Positions 59,174 to 64,000 of a stretch of 64,000 nucleotides of DNA are shown piece after piece. The DNA is from Variovorax ginsengisoli (GTDB lineage: Bacteria; Pseudomonadota; Gammaproteobacteria; Burkholderiales; Burkholderiaceae_C), in NCBI RefSeq assembly GCF_006438845.1, contig NZ_RCZJ01000003.1, forward strand, positions 154,353 to 218,352. The letters are read 5' to 3'. A model generated the notes under the pieces. It did not search any database, was not told the origin of the DNA, and worked only from the letters and a program-made list of their open reading frames with translations. Made by a program: the position numbers and the translations under genes. How positions within the stretch are numbered: the stretch's first letter is position 1; each line of letters begins with the position of its first letter.

Positions 59174-59911
59174 TCAATGCATGTGCAGGCCACCGTTGAC
59201 CGAGAAGTCGGCCCCGGTCGAGTAGCCACCTTCGTCCGTCGCAAGCCACGAAATGATCGAGGCGATTTCACTTGGCTTGCCCAGCCGCTTGACCGGGATC
59301 GTCGCGATGATCTTGTCGAGCACTTCCTGCCGAATCGCGTTGACCATGTCGGTGCCGATGTAGCCCGGGCTCACCGTGTTGACCGTCACGCCCTTGTTGG
59401 CCATTTCCTGCGCCAGCGCCATCGTGAAACCGTGCATGCCCGCCTTGGCAGCGGAGTAGTTGGTCTGGCCGGCCTGGCCCTTGGCGCCGTTGACCGAGCT
59501 GATGTTGATGATGCGGCCCCAGCCCTTTTCCACCATGTCCGCCACCACCTGCTTGGTGACATTGAACATGCTGTTGAGGTTGGTTTCGATGACCGCGCTC
59601 CAGTCTTCCGGAGTCATCTTCAGGAACATGCGGTCGCGCGTGATGCCGGCGTTGTTGACCAACACGTCGATGCTTCCGTGTTCAGCCTTGGACTTGCCGA
59701 AGGCGTCCACCGTCGAGCTCCAATCGCCCACATTGCCCACCGACGCATGGAACTCGAAGCCGAGGGCCTTCTGCTCGGCGAGCCATTTGCTGAAGTCGCG
59801 GGTCGGGCCGCACCCCGCGATGACGGTGAACCCGTCCTTGTGCAGGCGCTGACAGATGGCCGTTCCAATGCCGCCCATGCCACCGGTGACGTATGCGACT
59901 TTCTTGCTCAT
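59174..59911 (-). CDS. phbB: Acetoacetyl-CoA reductase
   Basis: A 245-residue short-chain dehydrogenase that reduces acetoacetyl-CoA with NADPH to (R)-3-hydroxybutyryl-CoA for PHB synthesis. It has the cofactor motif VTGGMGGIGTAICQRL, NNAGITRD, catalytic Ser in INISSVNGAKGQAGQTNYSAAKAG (Ser, Tyr, Lys), and the PhaB-specific GYIGTDMV and TGADFSVNGGLHMH end. FabG is the close alternative, but the C-terminus matches PhaB. It is preceded by AAGGA overlapping the stop of a 16-codon leader frame and followed by a terminator. The phaC and phaA genes are not in the window. Confidence 0.93.
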   Translation of the reverse strand: MSKKVAYVTGGMGGIGTAICQRLHKDGFTVIAGCGPTRDFSKWLAEQKALGFEFHASVGNVGDWSSTVDAFGKSKAEHGSIDVLVNNAGITRDRMFLKMTPEDWSAVIETNLNSMFNVTKQVVADMVEKGWGRIINISSVNGAKGQAGQTNYSAAKAGMHGFTMALAQEMANKGVTVNTVSPGYIGTDMVNAIRQEVLDKIIATIPVKRLGKPSEIASIISWLATDEGGYSTGADFSVNGGLHMH

Positions 59912-59919
59912 GATTTTCC

Positions 59920-59970
59920 TTAGATGTACGAAGCCTGGACAGGCGCAATCACTGTAGCGAAGTTTCTCAC
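59920..59970 (-). CDS. Candidate 16-residue leader peptide upstream of phbB
   Basis: GTG at 59970 is preceded by AGGAGGAG at ideal spacing and opens a 16-codon frame (MRNFATVIAPVQASYI) ending in TAA, which overlaps the AAGGA ribosome-binding site of phbB nine bases before its ATG. Translational coupling or attenuation is possible. It may also be chance; no homologue is known to me. Confidence 0.45.
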   Translation of the reverse strand: MRNFATVIAPVQASYI

Positions 59971-59997
59971 GGTGCTCCTCCTAGGAAAACACCGAGC

Positions 59998-60008
59998 TTG
60001 CATCGCAA
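59998..60008. promoter_or_regulatory. TTGC-N3-GCAA palindrome upstream of phbB (candidate PhaR site)
   Basis: TTGCATCGCAA matches the pattern upstream of phaZ (TTGCAGTGCAA). It lies in the divergent spacer between phbB and the ABC importer genes, about 28 bases upstream of the leader frame. The assignment to a PHA regulator is inference. Confidence 0.45.
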
Positions 60009-60041
60009 CGCACTTGTCACATTTCGTTCATACACTTGCGC

Positions 60042-61061
60042 ATGTCTTCCATCGCCCTGAACGGCGTCGCCAAATCCTGGGGCGACAGCACGGCATTGCA
60101 TGCCGTCGATCTGCAAATCCAATCCGGTTCCTTCTGCGTGCTGCTCGGTCCGTCGGGCTGCGGGAAATCCACCACGCTGCGGATCATTGCAGGGCTCGAG
60201 ACGGCCACGCAAGGCCAGGTTCTGATTGACGGCAAGAACGTCACCGACCTGCCGCCGGCGCAGCGCGGCATCGCCATGGTGTTTCAGAATTACGCGCTGT
60301 TTCCGCACCTGAGCGTGGCCGACAACATCACCTTCGGCCTGTCCGTGCGCAAGGTGCCGGCAGCGGAAAGTGCCAAGCGCTTGCGCAACGCGGCCGAGTT
60401 GCTCGGCCTCTCGTCCCTGCTCGCGCGTCGACCCGGTCAGCTCTCCGGTGGCCAGCAGCAGCGCGTGGCGCTCGGCCGCGCCCTGGTCGCGCAGGCCACG
60501 GTCTGTTTGATGGACGAGCCGCTGTCCAACCTCGACGCCCAGTTGCGCCAGGACATGCGGCGCGAACTGCGCGAGCTCCAGCAGAAGCTGGGCCTCACGG
60601 TCGTCTACGTCACGCACGACCAGACCGAGGCCATGAGCATGGCCGACCAGGTCGTGCTGCTGAACCAGGGCCGCGTCGAGCAGGCCGGCACGCCCCGCGA
60701 GCTCTATGCGCGTCCGGCCACCACCTTCGCGGCGCGCTTCATCGGCACGCCGCCGATGAACCTGGTCGCCCTCGAGGCCGACGGCCGCATCGCGGGCAGC
60801 GATGTCGCGTCCGGCGTACAGGCCACGCAATTGGGCGTGCGGCCCGAGGCGATCACGCTCGCCGCCGACGGCGTCCCGGCCGTGGTGAATAGCGTCGAGT
60901 ACCTGGGCGCCGACCTGGTGCTGCGCTGTGCCGTCGGCAGCGAAGTGCTGCTGGTGCGCGCTGCCGGGCAGCACGCCGCCACGCCCGGCGAGCGTGTGCA
61001 CCTGCGCTGGGCGGCCGACGAGGCCCACGGCTTCGGCGCCGACGGCCGGCGCATCCACTGA
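60042..61061 (+). CDS. ABC importer ATP-binding protein (UgpC/MalK-like)
   Basis: A 339-residue CUT1-type ATPase. Walker A is LLGPSGCGKSTTLR, the signature is LSGGQQQRVALGRAL, Walker B is VCLMDEPLSNLD, and the H-loop is VYVTHDQTEA. The C-terminal regulatory/TOBE region carries ARFIGTPPMNLV and LGVRPEAITL. It energises uptake of a sugar or glycerol phosphate by the two permeases downstream. The start at ATG 60042 (MSSIALNGVAK) has a TACACT hexamer five bases upstream and no ribosome-binding site. It is the first gene of the importer operon. Confidence 0.93.
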   Translation: MSSIALNGVAKSWGDSTALHAVDLQIQSGSFCVLLGPSGCGKSTTLRIIAGLETATQGQVLIDGKNVTDLPPAQRGIAMVFQNYALFPHLSVADNITFGLSVRKVPAAESAKRLRNAAELLGLSSLLARRPGQLSGGQQQRVALGRALVAQATVCLMDEPLSNLDAQLRQDMRRELRELQQKLGLTVVYVTHDQTEAMSMADQVVLLNQGRVEQAGTPRELYARPATTFAARFIGTPPMNLVALEADGRIAGSDVASGVQATQLGVRPEAITLAADGVPAVVNSVEYLGADLVLRCAVGSEVLLVRAAGQHAATPGERVHLRWAADEAHGFGADGRRIH

Positions 61062-61103
61062 TCCATCGAACAACGATTTTTTATCCGAGGAGAGAGTTCC
61101 ACC

Positions 61104-62393
61104 ATGCGACGCAACACCTTCGTCCAAACGCTGGCCGCCACCGCCCTGCTCAGCAGCCTGACTGGCTTTGCCCAAGCTCAGGCCCCGGTCGACCTGCAGT
61201 TCTATTACCCGGTCGCCGTCGGCGGCCCGATCGCCAAGACCATCGACGGTTTCGCCGAGGGCTTCATGAAGGAGAACCCCGGTATCAAGGTCACGCCGAT
61301 CTACGCCGGCACGTACCAGGAGACCATCGTGAAGGCGCTCACCGCGCACAAGTCGGGCACGCCGCCGGTCACCTCGGTGCTGCTGTCGACCGACATGTTC
61401 ACGCTGATCGACGAAGACGCGATCGTGCCCTTCGACAACTTCGCCAAGACGCCCGAAGACAAGGCGTGGATGGCCAGCTTTTACAAAGCCTTCATGGCCA
61501 ACAGCCAGACCGGCGGCAAGACCTGGGGCATTCCGTTCCAGCGCTCGACCGTGGTGATGTACTGGAACAAGGAGCTCTTCAAGGAAGCCGGCCTCGACCC
61601 GAACAAAGCGCCGACGACCTGGGCCGAGCTGAAGGACGCCGCCACCAAGCTGACCAAGAAGGATGCGAGCGGCAAGACCACGCAGTTCGGCGTGCAGATC
61701 CCGTCGAGCGGCTTCCCCTACTGGCTGTTCCAGACGCTGACCACGCCCAACGACGCGATCCTCGCCAACGACGCCGGCACGCAGGTGAAGTTCGACGACC
61801 CGAAGGTCATCGAGGCGCTGCAGTTCTGGGTCGACCTCGGCAAGGCCGGCATCCACCCGCCGGGCGTCGTCGAATGGGGCACCACACCCAAGGATTTCTT
61901 CGAGAAGAAGTCCGCCATCATCTACACGACGACCGGCAACCTGACCAACATCAAGGCCAACGCCAAGTTCGACTTTGGCGTCGGCATGATCCCCGGCAAC
62001 AAGCGCAAGGGCTCGCCGACCGGCGGCGGCAACTTCTACATCTTCAAGAAGTCGACACCGGCCCAGCAGGAAGCCGCCTTCAAGTTTGCCAAGTGGGTGA
62101 CGCAGCCCGAGCGCGCGGCGCAGTGGAGCATGGAGACGGGCTACGTCGCCGTCTCGCAAGCCGCCTACGACACGCCGACCCTCAAGAAGTACGGCCAGGA
62201 TTTTCCGGCCGCCCTGGTGGCGCGTGACCAACTGCCCGTGTCGGTCGCCGAGTTCTCGACGCACGAGAACCAGCGTGTGACCAAGGCGCTGAACGACGGC
62301 CTGCAGGCTGCACTGACGGGCACCAAGACCCCGACGCAGGCGATGCAGGACGCGCAGAAGGAAGCCGACCGCATCCTCAGAAGCTACAAGTAA
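61104..62393 (+). CDS. ABC importer solute-binding protein (UgpB-like)
   Basis: A 429-residue periplasmic binding protein, family 1 (MalE/UgpB type). The signal peptide is MRRNTFVQTLAATALLSS, cleaved near AQAQA. VDLQFYYPVAVGGPIAKTIDGFAEGFMKENPGIKV, YQETIVKALTAHKSG, and GKTWGIPFQRSTVVMYWNKELFKEAGLDP resemble UgpB, so glycerol-3-phosphate or a related glycerophosphodiester is a candidate ligand. Ligand identity is inferred only. The ATG is preceded by GAGGAGAG. It lies between the ATPase and permease genes. Confidence 0.93.
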   Translation: MRRNTFVQTLAATALLSSLTGFAQAQAPVDLQFYYPVAVGGPIAKTIDGFAEGFMKENPGIKVTPIYAGTYQETIVKALTAHKSGTPPVTSVLLSTDMFTLIDEDAIVPFDNFAKTPEDKAWMASFYKAFMANSQTGGKTWGIPFQRSTVVMYWNKELFKEAGLDPNKAPTTWAELKDAATKLTKKDASGKTTQFGVQIPSSGFPYWLFQTLTTPNDAILANDAGTQVKFDDPKVIEALQFWVDLGKAGIHPPGVVEWGTTPKDFFEKKSAIIYTTTGNLTNIKANAKFDFGVGMIPGNKRKGSPTGGGNFYIFKKSTPAQQEAAFKFAKWVTQPERAAQWSMETGYVAVSQAAYDTPTLKKYGQDFPAALVARDQLPVSVAEFSTHENQRVTKALNDGLQAALTGTKTPTQAMQDAQKEADRILRSYK

Positions 62394-62409
62394 GCGGGTC
62401 GGTTCGAGC

Positions 62410-63306
62410 ATGCGAAGCAGTCCCTCAGCCCATCGACCGAGTCACCCCGCCGGGCAGGCGTGGCTGCTGCTCATGCCCGCCATGCTCGTGCTGCTGGCCT
62501 TCACGCACTGGCCGGTCATCGGCACGCTCTGGCACAGCTTCCAGTCGACGCCCAAGGGCGGCCGGCCGGCGGTGTGGGTGGGCATGGAGAACTACCAGGT
62601 CATGCTCGACGACCCGGTGTTCTGGAAGGCGCTGACGAACAACCTGTGGTTCGCCGGCGCGACCATTCCGCTGTCGATCGGTCTCGCGCTCGCGATGGCG
62701 CTGTGGGTCAACGAGCGCATCGCCGGCCGCACCTTCCTGCGCATGGCCTACTTCACGCCGACGGTGCTGCCGATGATCGCGGTGGCCAACATCTGGCTCT
62801 TCTTCTACACGCCACAGTACGGGCTGCTCGAGCAGGTCAGCGGTGCGCTCGGCTTCGGCTCGCACAACTGGCTGGGCAGCCCGAGCACCGCGCTCGGCGC
62901 GGTCACGCTGGTGGCGGTGTGGAAGGAAGCCGGCTTCTTCATGATCTTCTACCTGGCCGCGCTGCAGTCGCTCAACCCGAGCCTGCGCGAGGCTGCCGCC
63001 ATCGAGGGCGCGTCGCGCTGGTACTTCTTCCGCCGTGTGCAGTGGCCGCTGCTGATGCCGACCACACTGTTCGTGCTGATCAACTGCGTGATCAACGCCT
63101 TCCGCATGGTCGACCACCTCTTCGTGCTCACGCGCGGCGGACCCGACAACGCGTCGACCCTGCTGCTCTATCACCTGTACGAGGTCGGCTTCAGCTTCTG
63201 GGACACCGGCTACGCGTCGGCGCTGACGATGGTCATCATCGTCGTGCTGGTCGGCGCGACGCTGCTGCAGTTCTTCGTGCTCGACCGTCGGGTGCATTAC
63301 CGATGA
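62410..63306 (+). CDS. ABC importer permease (UgpA/MalF-like)
   Basis: A 298-residue inner-membrane permease with six membrane helices. The cytoplasmic EAA loop is LREAAAIEGASRWYFFRRVQWPLLMP. It is MalF/UgpA-like in length and position. The last four bases (ATGA) overlap the start of the second permease gene, and the start is 16 bases after the binding-protein stop. Confidence 0.93.
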   Translation: MRSSPSAHRPSHPAGQAWLLLMPAMLVLLAFTHWPVIGTLWHSFQSTPKGGRPAVWVGMENYQVMLDDPVFWKALTNNLWFAGATIPLSIGLALAMALWVNERIAGRTFLRMAYFTPTVLPMIAVANIWLFFYTPQYGLLEQVSGALGFGSHNWLGSPSTALGAVTLVAVWKEAGFFMIFYLAALQSLNPSLREAAAIEGASRWYFFRRVQWPLLMPTTLFVLINCVINAFRMVDHLFVLTRGGPDNASTLLLYHLYEVGFSFWDTGYASALTMVIIVVLVGATLLQFFVLDRRVHYR

Positions 63307-64000
63307 GCCGCGCGCCTTCGCAACGGCTGGCCTACAACGAGCCGACGAAACTCGACACCCTGGCCGCCTGGCTGCTCGCGCTGATGTGGGTGCTGCCGCT
63401 GATCTACACGGTGTGGACCGCCTTCCACGCGCCCGAGTACGCGGCGCGCTTCGTCTGGAACGCGCCGCTCACGCTGGCCAACTTCGCGCGCGCCTGGGAA
63501 GCCGCACCGTTCGCGCGCTACTTTCTCAACACCACGCTGCTGGTCGTGATGATTCTGGCTGCGCAACTGGTGCTCAGCACGCTGGCCGCCTACGCCTTCG
63601 CGCGCTACGAATTCCGCGGACGCGACATCGCGTTCTCACTCGTGCTGGTTCAGCTCACGGTCATGCCCGACCTGCTGCTGGTCGAGAACTACCGCACCAT
63701 GGCCAGCATCGGCCTGATCGACAGCCTGTTCGCCATCGGCCTGCCCTACTTCGCTTCCGCGCTGGCCATCTTCCTGCTGCGCCAGACCTTCCTTGGCATC
63801 CCCAAAGAGCTCGACGAGGCCGCGCGCATGGAAGGCGCAAGTGCGATGCAGACCCTGTGGCGCGTGTACGTGCCGCTGGCCAAGCCGATCTACGTCGCCT
63901 TCGGCTTGGTGTCGGTGAGCTACCACTGGAACAACTTTCTGTGGCCGCTGATCGTGACCAACAGCGTGAATGCGCGGCCGCTCACGGTCGGGCTGCAGGT
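63303..64000 (+). CDS. ABC importer permease (UgpE/MalG-like), partial
   Basis: The frame starts at ATG 63303 (MSRAPSQRLAYNEPTKLDTL) and is open to the window end (232 codons seen). It has six membrane helices in the visible part, a C-terminal EAA loop (ELDEAARMEGASAMQTLWRV), and WNNFLWPLIVTNSVNARPLTVGLQ, which is typical of MalG/UgpE. Only about the last 40-50 residues should be missing. It overlaps the first permease by four bases, so translation is coupled. Confidence 0.92.
   Translation, partial: MSRAPSQRLAYNEPTKLDTLAAWLLALMWVLPLIYTVWTAFHAPEYAARFVWNAPLTLANFARAWEAAPFARYFLNTTLLVVMILAAQLVLSTLAAYAFARYEFRGRDIAFSLVLVQLTVMPDLLLVENYRTMASIGLIDSLFAIGLPYFASALAIFLLRQTFLGIPKELDEAARMEGASAMQTLWRVYVPLAKPIYVAFGLVSVSYHWNNFLWPLIVTNSVNARPLTVGLQ

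Overview
The window is GC-rich bacterial chromosome of housekeeping type. It most resembles Burkholderiales, family Comamonadaceae, and probably a Variovorax-like genus; this is judged from protein content and gene order, since no search was possible. Pointers are homodimeric AceE with a lipoylated E3, an intracellular PHB depolymerase and acetoacetyl-CoA reductase, an iscR-iscS-iscU-iscA-hscB-hscA-fdx cluster, B12-dependent methylmalonyl-CoA mutase with MeaB, and a YqjD/YqjE pair. I see no insertion sequence, prophage, integrase, CRISPR array or rRNA. There is one tRNA, tRNA-Val(CAC). No gene-free stretch exceeds 300 bases.

Layout. 1-1.2 kb: end of an unidentified gene, a YdcH-like protein and a PP2C phosphatase. 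1.2-9.0 kb (minus): 2-oxoglutarate dehydrogenase operon odhA-odhB-(exported unknown)-lpdA-zapE-(exported coiled-coil unknown). 9.2-15.7 kb: propionyl-CoA synthetase, isochorismatase-like hydrolase, lipoprotein hydrolase, soluble aldose dehydrogenase, NlpC/P60 peptidase and an RlmI/RlmK-like methyltransferase. 15.8-22.1 kb (minus): pyruvate dehydrogenase operon aceE-aceF-lpdA. Divergent from it, at 22.3-25.5 kb, is a FixL/FixJ-like two-component pair. 25.6-31.0 kb: folD, M3 oligopeptidase, a DUF4124-glutaredoxin protein, rpiA and pyrD. 31.0-33.8 kb: YqjE/YqjD-like membrane proteins, an FAD oxidoreductase, a small proline-rich protein and the tRNA. 33.9-40.0 kb (minus): the complete ISC iron-sulfur operon running into dnaQ. 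40.2-45.9 kb: uvrB, an aromatic/aspartate aminotransferase, phaZ and an RsxB-like ferredoxin. 45.9-53.7 kb (minus): propionyl-CoA carboxylase / methylmalonyl-CoA mutase operon, with a divergent GntR regulator. 54.4-59.9 kb: dusA, three proteins of unknown function, a Kef-type antiporter and phbB. 60.0-64.0 kb (plus): an Ugp/Mal-type ABC importer running off the end.

How it fits together. Pyruvate and 2-oxoglutarate dehydrogenases, each with its own E3, feed acetyl-CoA and succinyl-CoA. PrpE, PccAB, a candidate epimerase and the mutase form a route from propionate through methylmalonyl-CoA to succinyl-CoA. PhbB and PhaZ make and mobilise polyhydroxybutyrate, and both have a TTGC-N3-GCAA palindrome upstream. 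The ISC operon supplies Fe-S clusters.

The least explained parts are non-coding or small: a structured, terminator-ended RNA element inside the ISC operon; a 16-codon leader frame before phbB; paired CATTTG palindromes between two unknown conserved-looking genes; stop codons of convergent genes buried in inverted repeats; and several genes whose -10 element lies directly before the start codon, suggesting leaderless mRNAs.
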